From contig JAKASJ010000010.1 of assembly GCA_021819085.1 (NCBI GenBank), positions 1 through 64,000 of the forward strand: 64,000 bases of DNA. The letters run 5' to 3'. A model generated the notes under the pieces. That model searched no databases, was not told the DNA's origin, and was given only the letters and a program-made list of their open reading frames with translations. The DNA comes from Pseudomonadota bacterium. Its GTDB lineage: Bacteria > Pseudomonadota > Gammaproteobacteria > Acidiferrobacterales > UBA6901. Shown here piece after piece: positions 51,711 through 61,336 of this stretch (its first letter is position 1; each line of letters opens with the position of its first letter). The position numbers and the translations under genes were made by a program.

Positions 51711-51817
51711 ACCACGTTCCAATCTTTATGTATTCTCATTCGAGATCCTGATGTGGGTATAGGATAGGTCGTTCGGCGCAATCCATCGATGTCACACTCT
51801 AGATTCAGGAGCCCAGA

Positions 51818-53278
51818 ATGGAAACTGCAGCAGCCAATATCACGCCACCGGCGGCCGAGGCCGCCGCATCCGGCACCAGGACAAGACAGGTCGCGGGGCT
51901 GGCCATCGCCTTTGCGGTCCTGTTCGGATTGCATCTCGGACCAAGGATACCCGGCTTGAATCCCGAAGGTCAGACGGTGCTGGGCGTGTTTCTGTGGTTC
52001 ATCGTATGCATGGTCAGCGGTGCCCTGCCGAAAGCAGTCGTCGGCCTGGCCTCTCCGCTGCTGCTGGTGGTGTTCGCCCATACCAAGGTCCCGGTCGCTT
52101 TCAAGGCCTTCAACACGGACATTTTTTTTCTCGCCGCCGGCGCGTTCACCATAGCCGCGGTCATGATGGGAACTCCACTCGGCAGAAGGGTCACGTGTAC
52201 GGTGGCGTCCACGATGAGATCGAACCGGGTCACCCGGGTTCTGCTCGGGCTCATGCTCGCCGAAGTGGCCACACAGCCCTTTCTGCCGGTCGTCAACGAA
52301 AGCGCCTTGTTCCTGCCCATGTGCAAGGGCATCTCGTCTTTCACGGAGGGAAAGGAGCACCTGCCCGAGGTAAAGAGGATAAACACCGCAGTGCTGTATC
52401 TGATAGCGGGTCTTGTCCCTCTGTTCATCGGCCCACTGATGCTGACGAGTGCCTTTCCCAATTTGATACTTACCGCATATCTCAAGACCACTCAGCATAT
52501 AAACATTTCGTGGGCTCACTGGTTCTGGCTCAATCTTCCTTTGTGGGGGTTGCTGCCAATCCTGTACATCTATGTGATCCGCTACTTCAAGCTGCAACAC
52601 CTGGACATACCCGGCCTCGAGGCGGGCATGGCAGCCATGAAGAAGGAGCTCGGCACCATCACATGGCCCGAAATGTGGACATTGATATGCCTCGCCATCG
52701 GAATGACCCTGTGGATCACGGGCTGGCTTAAACCCGGCATGACGGCTCTGCTGGCCGCATCGCTGATGTTCGTGCCATGGAGCGGCATCAAATACGACAA
52801 CATCAGCAAGTACATGCTCTGGGATGTGTTAATGCTGCTGGGCGGAGCGATTTCCCTCGGCACGGCGCTTTATGCTGCAGGAACTGTCACCTGGCTGGCA
52901 CACGGAGTGGTCAGCCCTTTCAAAGACACCGGCCTGCCGATCCTGGCGGTGCTGTTCCTGCTGGTATTCAGCTTCCACATACCACGCGCCGGAATCGTCA
53001 GCGCCGTCGCGGCGGGCGCAGCATTCGTACCGCTGGCCGTCGGGCTGGCCAAGGTGCTTCACGTCCATGTACTGCCATTCTCGCTGATCATCATCAATTG
53101 CATGCAATACGCATTCTTCCTGCCGATCTCCATTACAGCATTTCTGATTGCATGGAGTGCATCAGGAACTTCCGGTTGGGAGGCAGTCAAATTCGGCACA
53201 CCGCTGACGATCATCGCCAATGCCTACGTGCTTCTGGTGCAGCCGGTTTGGCTGAAGATGATCGGATTTCCGCTGTAG
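51818..53278 (+). CDS. DASS/SLC13-family sodium- or proton-coupled anion transporter
   Basis: The 486-residue inner-membrane protein has about 12 hydrophobic segments. Family blocks include AVVGLASPLLLVVFAHTKVP and FNTDIFFLAAGAFTIAAVMM. The first substrate motif region is FLPVVNESALFLPMCKGISS and the second ISITAFLIAWSASGTSGWEA, where DASS proteins place their S-N-T clamps. Members carry dicarboxylates, citrate or sulfate. The SNT triplets are modified here (VNES, SASGTS), so the substrate may be unusual. It lies 52 bases before the PHP-type hydrolase gene. Confidence 0.8.
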   Translation: METAAANITPPAAEAAASGTRTRQVAGLAIAFAVLFGLHLGPRIPGLNPEGQTVLGVFLWFIVCMVSGALPKAVVGLASPLLLVVFAHTKVPVAFKAFNTDIFFLAAGAFTIAAVMMGTPLGRRVTCTVASTMRSNRVTRVLLGLMLAEVATQPFLPVVNESALFLPMCKGISSFTEGKEHLPEVKRINTAVLYLIAGLVPLFIGPLMLTSAFPNLILTAYLKTTQHINISWAHWFWLNLPLWGLLPILYIYVIRYFKLQHLDIPGLEAGMAAMKKELGTITWPEMWTLICLAIGMTLWITGWLKPGMTALLAASLMFVPWSGIKYDNISKYMLWDVLMLLGGAISLGTALYAAGTVTWLAHGVVSPFKDTGLPILAVLFLLVFSFHIPRAGIVSAVAAGAAFVPLAVGLAKVLHVHVLPFSLIIINCMQYAFFLPISITAFLIAWSASGTSGWEAVKFGTPLTIIANAYVLLVQPVWLKMIGFPL

Positions 53279-53330
53279 CGTGCGGCCGATACTCAAATAA
53301 TCTCAACAGACTTGCCGCAGGAGATGCCTG

Positions 53331-55718
53331 ATGAAGAAGATGACGGAGAGCGAACTCGGGAAGCGCCTGGGTCACTATGTCGCCCCGCAGGGGCTGTACG
53401 CCAGGACCAAGGACCTTTCGTTCCTGGGAAAAGTGACTTGCAACGTGCGCAAAATCGTTGCGGGTTCATGGCAGGAGATCGTGCTCGACTACGAACTTGG
53501 TGCCTCCGGAATGGCCGATGGGTCGTGGTTCAAGGCAACATTCCGATTCTACTCTGACTGGGAACTGTTCCAGACCTCGGACCCAAAAGGCGCGAATTAC
53601 ATCTCCGCGGAATATCACGCCGGCGCTCTGGTCGCAGGCCAGTCGCCGGCAACAGTCCAGGCGCTGAAGGTGCGCTTCGACCAGAAAGGCCATGAGCGCC
53701 CGTTCCAGAAGGCAGTCATCGTGGACACGGTGGACGGATACCTGAAGGCCGGCGATCACATTGTCATCCGGCTCGGAGACCGGCGCTTCGGAGGTCCGGG
53801 CACACGCGTGCAGACCTTCGTCGAGCAGAACTTCCGCTTCCGCTGCTATGTCGACCCGCTTGGCACCTCACGGGCTGCCACGGTACCCGGAGACATCGTC
53901 ATCCAGATCGTTCCCGGGGTACCGGCACAACTTGTCATGAACGCCTCGCGGCTGGTGCGTGCCGGGGAGGAGCTTCCGCTGCGTGTGTGTGCCGAGGATG
54001 AATGGGGAAATACCTGCTGGCAGCAACCGGAAAAAGTCCTCATTACCGCAACCCTCAATGGAAAATCTGTCTACGAGAAGCACGCGACACTTGCCGCCCA
54101 GGGCTGGGCGGTGCTGCTGCTTGATGATCTGCCGACTGACCAGCCCGGAGAACTCGCCGTCACCGCCCGTCTGGTCGATCATCCGCACGTGCAGCCCAAA
54201 ACCTTCCATGCGACCATCGACAGGGACATGGAGATGCCGCGCATCTACTACTGCGATCTGCACGTGCATTCGGAAGACACTATCGGCACCAACAGCACGA
54301 CCTACAATCTCACTTACGGTCGCGATGTCTCGGGCATCGACGTTCTGGCGTTCGCCCACAACGACTTCAACATCACCAAGGACAGGTGGGATCGCACCGT
54401 GGAGCTTATCCACGAAATCAACAAGGACGGCAGTTTCGTCGCCTTTCCCGGCACTGAATGGTGTGGCAGCTCTTGTGCCGGCGGTGATCACAATGTGGTG
54501 TTCCTGCACGGCGGTACACCCGAGTTTCCCTATCTCAAGAGCGGTGAACATGTACGTTCGTTCGAATGGAACGAGGATATGAGCGCCAAGGTCGACGTCG
54601 AACCTGGTGCCTGGCCGCTGGAAGAGCTCTGGGCTGCCTATGCCAAGGACCCGGAAGGGCATTTGCTGATCCCGCACGTCGGCGGCCGGCGCTGCATCCT
54701 AGACTGGCATTACCCGGCACTCGAGCGGCTGATCGAGATCGGATCTTCCTGGGGACATTTCGGCTGGTTGTACCAGGAAGCGATGGAGCGTGGCTACAAG
54801 ATCGGCGCTTCCATGGCCGGCGACGAACACCGCGGGCGCTGCGGAGGCGGCGTGCCGGGAACGGCGGTATTCGGCACCAAGGGCGGCATCTCCGGCGTGA
54901 TCGCCAACGGACTTACACGCAAGGACATAGCACAGGCCCTGCGTGCGCGGCACACTTTCGCCTCTACCGGCGAACGCAGCTACGGACTAGTGCGCTGCGG
55001 CAAACACATCATGGGCGACGAGTTCACGCATACGGGAAAAGCGAAGCTCGAATACCGCTTCCTGGGGGATGCCGGTTGGGATGAAATCGTGGCCTACGAC
55101 CATAGCGGCGCCATCTGGCGCCGCGACCTGCAGCAGGAGCTCGGTCACTCGGAGCGCAAGATCCGTCTGCGCTGGGGCGGAGCGCGCGTCAAGGACCGCT
55201 ACCGCGTGGCGGCGTGGAAGGGAAAGATCACCATCACCAACGCCGTGATCAACGACTTCAGCGCCCGAGGCTTCGAGCATATCGAGGAAACCTGCTGGCG
55301 CGAAAGTACGACTCAGATCGGCTTTAAGAGCGACACCTATGGCGATGTGGATGCAATCGAAATCGATATCTCCAATCTCTCCGAATCTGTCCTGAGGGTG
55401 GAAGGCAGTATCGACGGCTACGTCAAGGTTGGCGATCCCCTCAAGGGCAATCCGTTCGTGCACTGTCCCACATTCTCCTGGGAGATCACCGGAAAGGAGC
55501 TCATCGGGCAGGCACGGCTGCGCCGGGATCTGCCGGGCATCGAGATGTTTCTCGCTTTCGAGCGCATGAGCGAAACGCCCGCGCCGCGCGAAGTATCGGG
55601 GCATATCGAAATCGATCCGAAAAACGGTCCACATGGCCACCGCCCGGTGTATCTGCTGGCGCGCCAGGTGGACGATGCGAAGGTATGGACCTCGGCTCTG
55701 TTCATCGAGTTCAAGTAG
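53331..55718 (+). CDS. Large PHP/DUF3604-like metal-dependent hydrolase
   Basis: The 795-residue soluble protein has an N-terminal half (1-300) of beta-rich domains. From about 305 comes a PHP-type metal site: CDLHVHSE (His-x-His), FPGTEWCGSSCAGGDHNVVF (Glu and His), LLIPHVGGRRC near 448, and AGDEHRGRCGGG near 497 (Asp-x-His). The last third is again beta-rich. The pattern fits the DUF3604 branch of PHP phosphoesterases. No signal peptide is present. It follows a DASS transporter and is probably co-transcribed, so it may hydrolyse the imported anion or its product. The substrate is unknown. Confidence 0.7.
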   Translation: MKKMTESELGKRLGHYVAPQGLYARTKDLSFLGKVTCNVRKIVAGSWQEIVLDYELGASGMADGSWFKATFRFYSDWELFQTSDPKGANYISAEYHAGALVAGQSPATVQALKVRFDQKGHERPFQKAVIVDTVDGYLKAGDHIVIRLGDRRFGGPGTRVQTFVEQNFRFRCYVDPLGTSRAATVPGDIVIQIVPGVPAQLVMNASRLVRAGEELPLRVCAEDEWGNTCWQQPEKVLITATLNGKSVYEKHATLAAQGWAVLLLDDLPTDQPGELAVTARLVDHPHVQPKTFHATIDRDMEMPRIYYCDLHVHSEDTIGTNSTTYNLTYGRDVSGIDVLAFAHNDFNITKDRWDRTVELIHEINKDGSFVAFPGTEWCGSSCAGGDHNVVFLHGGTPEFPYLKSGEHVRSFEWNEDMSAKVDVEPGAWPLEELWAAYAKDPEGHLLIPHVGGRRCILDWHYPALERLIEIGSSWGHFGWLYQEAMERGYKIGASMAGDEHRGRCGGGVPGTAVFGTKGGISGVIANGLTRKDIAQALRARHTFASTGERSYGLVRCGKHIMGDEFTHTGKAKLEYRFLGDAGWDEIVAYDHSGAIWRRDLQQELGHSERKIRLRWGGARVKDRYRVAAWKGKITITNAVINDFSARGFEHIEETCWRESTTQIGFKSDTYGDVDAIEIDISNLSESVLRVEGSIDGYVKVGDPLKGNPFVHCPTFSWEITGKELIGQARLRRDLPGIEMFLAFERMSETPAPREVSGHIEIDPKNGPHGHRPVYLLARQVDDAKVWTSALFIEFK

Positions 55719-55946
55719 GGATCATTGCGCAGACGTGCAGGCGGCTCCGTTTCGGGCAGCCTGCACATCGGATGCACGCTGCGGAAGCGCTGCGCATCGC
55801 GCCATCCGGAACACCGGGGCGCGGACCCGCCCGGCGTGGCTGGTGCCGAAGTCGCGTGGCGCACTTCGCAGGGCCTGGACCAGGATCTCGGGCGAACGCG
55901 CTCTGCCTGCTCCCTTCGAGCGAGGACGGGTTTGCAGTCAATCCCG
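55719..55946. other. Convergent intergenic spacer
   Basis: These 228 bases lie between the stops of the PHP-type gene and opgG. I see no clear terminator hairpin with a T run and no other feature. Confidence 0.35.
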
Positions 55947-57677
55947 CTAGCGCAGCGGAAAGACATCCGTCCAAGTTTCAGTGAGCTGCTTCTTCCCGTC
56001 GGTAAGTGCGGCCTGCACACGCACGGGACCCGGGCCGGTACGCGCCACGACAAACTGCAGCCGCCAGTGTCCCGCGGCGCCGTTGCGGGTCGCCCAGGCA
56101 CTCGTCACCCGCCCGGCGCCCTGGACCCGAACCTCAGGCCGGACCGTGGACAACGCCAGATCCGCAAGGCGTTTGCCGCGAAAATCCACGATGTAGGTTT
56201 CGCTGTGCCGCTTGGCACTGTAGCTATAGCGGGTGGCAGAGACGTATCCGAATTTCGCACCTTGCGGCGTCCCGCCGGCCCAGACAATCCGGTAGTGAAA
56301 TGCGAGCGGCCGCCCGGGAGACCCCTGGCTGTCCGGTACCCAAAACACGGTGATGTTGTCATTCGTCTGCGAATTCGTCGGCAGTTCGACCAGCAACAGG
56401 TGCCCACTGCCCCACTTCCCCTTGGGCGTGACCCAGACGCTCGGCCGATTCTCGTAATTCATACCGAGAGCACGGTAGTCCTGCGCCCGGCGTGGACGCT
56501 GGATGAGACCGAAGCCGCGCGGATCCTTGAGCTGGAAACGGAAAACGGCGAGCCTGCGCGGATTGCGCAGCGGCCTCCACGTCCGCGGCCCATGACCGGT
56601 ATCGATCAACAGTCCATCGGAGTCATGGGCGCTGCGGATAAGCCGGTCATAGCGATGGTCGCTGAAACGGCCCTGCAGGAACATGCTCGTGATCGGCGCG
56701 ATGCCGAGTCGGCGCACCTTGTGGCGCTGGAACAGGACCGCCTTTACATCCACTACGGTGCTCTTCCCGGGCTGTACGATGAACCGGTATGCGCCGGTCA
56801 GCGAGGGACTGTCGAGCAAGGCGCAGAACCCCAGGTGTCGGGCGTTGCGGCCCGGCGCAACGATCCAGAACGCCCGAAAATAGGGAAACTCCTCGGCACG
56901 GTGCGGAAGCGCCGTGTCCACCGCAATTCCGCGCGCCGACGCCCCCCATGGCTCGCCCAGGCCGACCCCCCGGAAATAGCTGGCACCGAGAAATGACAGG
57001 AACTCGTTGACCAATGGGGTGTTGGCGGCATGGCGGTAGACGCTAAATCCCGCGGTCGGCACCGTTGCGGGAAGCCGTCGTGCCAGCTGCGGATCACCGC
57101 TCACGACTGCCGGCAGCTGCGCGAGTAGGGTCGTGTGGCCGGTGACCACATGAATCTCCACCGGCCACGTAAAAAGATAGCCTGCCGGATAGAGGCTGAC
57201 ATGGAAGGGGCTGCCCTTGGGCCACCCCGGCAACTGCCCGGGAAAAGCGATCTTGCCGTAATCGCCATAGCTCAGCGACTTCAGAACGGGTGGAATCCGG
57301 GCTGGCGCCTGGTAGCGGGCCGCTGCCAGGGCAGCAGCCTGGGTCATCACCCTCCTGAAGACGCTGTCGGCCCGTGCTTTGGTCTGGCCCCAGACCGCCG
57401 GCAGCACTGTCGGGCCACCGGCATGGTGCCTGGCCTGCAGCTCCCGCGTCAGCTCCGCCTCGTGCGCCGCCAGTTGCGCCACTTCGGTCTGCAGTTCCCT
57501 TACGGTGTCCCGCCGGCGGGCGGCCTCTGCACGGGCCGCGACCAGTGCCTGATCACTCTGCCTGAGAGCCTGCTGTGATCGCACGTCGGCATTCCTCGCC
57601 GTCATCGGCAGCGCACAGCCGGTCAGAGCGGCTGCCACCGCCATCGTGGCCACCACGACCCGTCTGGCTGCATTCAT
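55947..57677 (-). CDS. opgG: Glucan biosynthesis protein OpgG/OpgD, lipoprotein form
   Basis: The 576-residue MdoG-family protein shapes osmoregulated periplasmic glucans. Family blocks: FRRVMTQAAALAAARYQAPA, FLSFLGASYFRGVGLGEPWG, ASARGIAVDTA, EEFPYFRAFWI and DFRGKRLADLAL. It differs from E. coli OpgG in its N terminus: a lipobox LTGC (Cys21) followed by a 50-residue coiled coil (about 30-80). It is therefore probably tethered to a membrane. The stop side converges on the PHP-type gene. It overlaps opgH by 4 bases (ATGA type). Confidence 0.9.
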   Translation of the reverse strand: MNAARRVVVATMAVAAALTGCALPMTARNADVRSQQALRQSDQALVAARAEAARRRDTVRELQTEVAQLAAHEAELTRELQARHHAGGPTVLPAVWGQTKARADSVFRRVMTQAAALAAARYQAPARIPPVLKSLSYGDYGKIAFPGQLPGWPKGSPFHVSLYPAGYLFTWPVEIHVVTGHTTLLAQLPAVVSGDPQLARRLPATVPTAGFSVYRHAANTPLVNEFLSFLGASYFRGVGLGEPWGASARGIAVDTALPHRAEEFPYFRAFWIVAPGRNARHLGFCALLDSPSLTGAYRFIVQPGKSTVVDVKAVLFQRHKVRRLGIAPITSMFLQGRFSDHRYDRLIRSAHDSDGLLIDTGHGPRTWRPLRNPRRLAVFRFQLKDPRGFGLIQRPRRAQDYRALGMNYENRPSVWVTPKGKWGSGHLLLVELPTNSQTNDNITVFWVPDSQGSPGRPLAFHYRIVWAGGTPQGAKFGYVSATRYSYSAKRHSETYIVDFRGKRLADLALSTVRPEVRVQGAGRVTSAWATRNGAAGHWRLQFVVARTGPGPVRVQAALTDGKKQLTETWTDVFPLR

Positions 57678-60193
57678 TGGTAACGTCTCTCCATTGGAAG
57701 TCTGCGCGGATCATCGCCTGTCCGGGGCAGCGCACCGGAAGGATGCTTCACGCTGCGCGCGGCTTCCCCATCGGCCCGAGCGCCGTGCAGCCAGCGATGC
57801 ATGCCGGACCCCTGAAGCGCCCAGATCCGCCGATGCAGTGCTGCCAGTGTCCCTCGATCGCTCAGCAGACACAGTCTGTCACGTGCATCAAGGGCAGCCG
57901 GTCCGCTCCTGAGGGCGCGCGCCATGACAAGCCGGCGATGCAGCGCCACGGATTCGCCGGGTGTGCCTGCAAGCCCCAGCAGCGCGCAATGCAGCGCGTT
58001 CATGCCGGGATCAACGACGGCTGCACGAAAGCCCCGCGTCGGCGTGCACTGCCGCGGCGCTGGCCGGGTGCGAACCTGCTCGAAGATGTGCAGCAGCGGC
58101 GGCCGGTGGATCTCCTCCGGAGTCATGAACAGCCCCAGTCTGCAGGCAGTCAGGCCTGGCCCTGTGCGGCTCAGCCATACTGACATCGGAATCGCGACGA
58201 GCCAGGCGGCGATGATGGGCATGAGCCACCAGAAATAGCTCGGGCTCAGCAGGTAGATGACGCTGCCCCAGGCGACAGCCAGAACCGTGCCGGGCGCATG
58301 ATGACGCAAGGCCTCGCGCCACGAAGTGCCCCCGTCGCCACGCACCTGCGGGCCCCAGCCGATTTTGCGACCAGCCAGGATCGTTACGACGAACATGGTA
58401 TGAAACAGCATGCGCACGGGCGCAAGCAGCGCCGATACCAGGCTCTCCAGGGTGACGCTGGCAATCAGCCGCCCCAGACCCCCGAACAGGCGCGTACGCC
58501 GGTGCACGATGACCAGCAGAAGCGCCAGCAGCTTTGGCAGAAACAGAATCGACATAGTGAACCAGAACAGCGCCAGCGCCCAATGCGGGTGCCACACCGG
58601 CCAGACCGGGAACAGCATGTGGGGCCTGGGAAAATAGCGAGGTGCCACGATGCGATGCGATACCACCTCTACGCTCGACAGGACCAGAAGTGCCAGCCAC
58701 AGCAACGATGAAACATAGGACATGATGCCGTTCAAAAAGACAACCCGGTGGGGAAACGCAATACCGCGCGTGAATATCATCCGTGTATGCTGGAGATTCC
58801 CCTGTGCCCAGCGCCGGTCGCGCTTCAGCTCGTCCAGAAGCGTCGGAGGCACCTCTTCGTAACTTCCCTCCAGCCCCGGCTCGAGCCACACAGCCCAGCC
58901 CGCCCGGCGCAGCAGCGCCGCCTCGACGAAGTCGTGGCTCATGATCTCGCCGCCGAGGGCACTGTTCCCGGGCAAACGCGGCAATGCGCAATGGCGCATG
59001 AATGGCTCGATCCGGATGATGGCATTATGTCCCCAGTAATGACCCTCACCCATGTGCCAGAAATGCAGCCCGGCGGCAAAGACCGGTCCGTAGAGGCGGT
59101 TTGCGAACTGCTGTATCCGGCCGAAGAGAGTGCGCTGGTGAACGGCCGCAGGCAGCGTCTGGATCAGGCCGACCCGGGGATTCGCTTCCATGGTCTCGAC
59201 CAGCTGCATGAGCGCAGCACCACTCATCAGGCTGTCGGCATCAAGCACGACCATGTAGCGGTAATGCGCACCGAAGCGGCGGCAGAAATCCGCGATGTTG
59301 CCACTTTTGCGCTTGATGTTGTTGCGCCGACGCCGGTAGAACACCCGCGCCTGCGGACCGAGCCGGTGACGCAGTTCCGCCCATGCCCGTTCCTCTTCCA
59401 CCCAGGCATCGGCATCGTCGCTGTCGCTCAGGATGAAGAAATCGAATTGCGCCAGACGGCCGGTCTCTTCGAGCGATCGGTACACGGCTTCGAGACCGGC
59501 GCATACGCGCGAGGGATCTTCACGGAACACGGGCATCACCACGGCGGTTCCAGGCATTTCGGCGGCTGCAATGTCCTGCTCCTTGCGCAGCCCCGGTCTT
59601 CGCCAGAAGAGCAGCGCAATGGCGCCCGCAAGGGATATCCAAAGACCTATGGAGATCCAGCCGAACAGAAGCCCGAACACGACCGCCAGACTGTCGTTCA
59701 GCCAGGCAAGGCCCGGATGAGGCAGAACCCCAAGCAGGAACTGGCTCGCAATATAGCTCGGGATCAGCACCAGTACGGCCAGCAGCGCGCCGCGCCAGGG
59801 CATGAACGGACCGGTCCGCCCCGCTGACCGCCATCGCTCAGATGCCATGGACCGGCGCACCAGTGGGGGCTTGGCGGTGATGTCGACATGAGCTTTGCTA
59901 TCGGCTCCGGCAAGCCAGGCATGAACCCGGAACCGTGCCGCGTCGGCAGTCCGGTCCGGAGCCTCCGACCCTGCAACCGCCGGCCAGCGCGCCATGAGAC
60001 CTTCAAGACGCACAAACGCCTCGTCGGCATTGCCTGCACACTCGCTCGCCTCGCCGACCCACGAGACAAGCAAGCGCTCTGGAACTCCGAGCGTTTCCAG
60101 GTAGGACCGCAACCGCATCCTGATCACCTGGCGTTCTTCGTCACGAAGCGGCGATTCACCGTCGCGTTCATGCATCATTTCTTTGGATATCAT
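57674..60193 (-). CDS. opgH: Glucans biosynthesis glucosyltransferase OpgH
   Basis: The 839-residue inner-membrane GT2 enzyme makes and exports the beta-glucan backbone. The catalytic domain has VVMPVFREDPSRVCAGLEAV, the aspartate motifs FFILSDSDDADAW and VVLDADSLMSG, and the product-binding RDRRWAQGNLQH. Membrane helices lie at about 130-200 and again at 500-690. The N- and C-terminal regions are soluble. Length is close to E. coli OpgH (847). opgG follows with a 4-base overlap. Confidence 0.94.
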   Translation of the reverse strand: MISKEMMHERDGESPLRDEERQVIRMRLRSYLETLGVPERLLVSWVGEASECAGNADEAFVRLEGLMARWPAVAGSEAPDRTADAARFRVHAWLAGADSKAHVDITAKPPLVRRSMASERWRSAGRTGPFMPWRGALLAVLVLIPSYIASQFLLGVLPHPGLAWLNDSLAVVFGLLFGWISIGLWISLAGAIALLFWRRPGLRKEQDIAAAEMPGTAVVMPVFREDPSRVCAGLEAVYRSLEETGRLAQFDFFILSDSDDADAWVEEERAWAELRHRLGPQARVFYRRRRNNIKRKSGNIADFCRRFGAHYRYMVVLDADSLMSGAALMQLVETMEANPRVGLIQTLPAAVHQRTLFGRIQQFANRLYGPVFAAGLHFWHMGEGHYWGHNAIIRIEPFMRHCALPRLPGNSALGGEIMSHDFVEAALLRRAGWAVWLEPGLEGSYEEVPPTLLDELKRDRRWAQGNLQHTRMIFTRGIAFPHRVVFLNGIMSYVSSLLWLALLVLSSVEVVSHRIVAPRYFPRPHMLFPVWPVWHPHWALALFWFTMSILFLPKLLALLLVIVHRRTRLFGGLGRLIASVTLESLVSALLAPVRMLFHTMFVVTILAGRKIGWGPQVRGDGGTSWREALRHHAPGTVLAVAWGSVIYLLSPSYFWWLMPIIAAWLVAIPMSVWLSRTGPGLTACRLGLFMTPEEIHRPPLLHIFEQVRTRPAPRQCTPTRGFRAAVVDPGMNALHCALLGLAGTPGESVALHRRLVMARALRSGPAALDARDRLCLLSDRGTLAALHRRIWALQGSGMHRWLHGARADGEAARSVKHPSGALPRTGDDPRRLPMERRYQ

Positions 60194-61336
60194 GACCTTC
60201 TCTGACCGGTGAGGGCTGACGCGCGCTCTGCATCGACAAGCGTACCGGTCGTCTTGGGTGTTGTTGATGCTGCCTTGATTTCAACCTCATCCGGAAAACC
60301 GCTGACCGGTCTATGACATTCGGGGAGTGCCCCTGAAGTCCCAGAGACTTGCCTGTCAGGGGGTCGGCAGGCCGATGCACGATAACCACGCGGATTATCC
60401 GATTTTTCATAGCTTAATGCCACACACAGATGACCTGGAATCGCGGCTTGCGTCGGTATTCCCGCACAGACCCTAACCGGGCATCACGTATTGTCCTGCG
60501 ATCACTTCATGGCGCACGCGCGGAAAAGCGTTTACGGTCAGCATCGTTGCGACAGCCCGGCTTCCTGCCGGCCGACACCGCACGTGCAAAATCGAATCGA
60601 TCCCGTTCGCAGTGCCACGGGAAAATTTCCCATGCCGGAGTAGATCGGGCCCGGAGCATTTGGTTTCAAACAGCCGCCGACTGCGACAACACGCTCCTGC
60701 CGCGCACTCGCTGGCTGCTAAAACCCGGGTGACCAAGGGCACATCCCGGGCGACGTCCGGCATGGGCGGGTAACGGCAGCGCGCATCATTTACTTCCGTA
60801 TATGAATCGGCCAGGCCGACAGCCGCGGATGCCTGCCGTAGTTCAGCGCACCGTTTCCTGCAGTCCGCAGTTGTGGCGGGGCCTCTCTTCCCGGGCTGCA
60901 GCGACCTTGTACTTCTATATGACACCCTGACTACATGAGACATCATTCCGGTCTCAGCCGGTCTTTCGATACGAAACCGGATTGGGAATCCGGTTTCTCA
61001 ACAGTCGTGGTTCCGAACCGGGATCAGACAGGTTTGTCTCCCCGCAAAACCATGCAAGAAGCGGCCACCGGTCGCCTACGCTGCCCCGCCGGGTAGCAGG
61101 CCGCGGCCCTTCCAGAAATTCCAGTCCAGAAGAAGTTCCAGTTCAAGCACGGCGTAAGGGCGGCCGTTACCACTGATCAGGCGGCATTCATGGCCCTTGG
61201 CCATCACGTAACAACAAGAAGCTTCCGGATGCGGCACATGCATGCGCGGCGTCTTCGCTCCGCCACCGACAGCTGCCGCACGCTGGCAGCCATCGCGTTG
61301 TTTCCCCAGGTTCCGTACAGTCTCGAAAGAACACCA
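60194..61336. other. Long gene-free region
   Basis: About 1.14 kb between opgH and the glycosyltransferase gene, with no supported gene on either strand. It contains a strong hairpin at 60973-60997 preceded by repeated CCGGTCT units (60950-60965). The opgH promoter lies at the left end. Composition is like the rest of the chromosome. Confidence 0.4.
60973..60997. repeat. 11-bp perfect hairpin
   Basis: GAAACCGGATT and AATCCGGTTTC are separated by GGG. It is symmetric on both strands and lacks a T run, so it is closer to a REP-like or regulatory hairpin than to a classic terminator. Confidence 0.45.

Noticed and set aside
55725-56996. 423-residue plus-strand open frame over opgG
   Set aside because: Antisense of opgG, no start signal or motifs.
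58748-59827. 359-residue plus-strand open frame over opgH
   Set aside because: Antisense of opgH.
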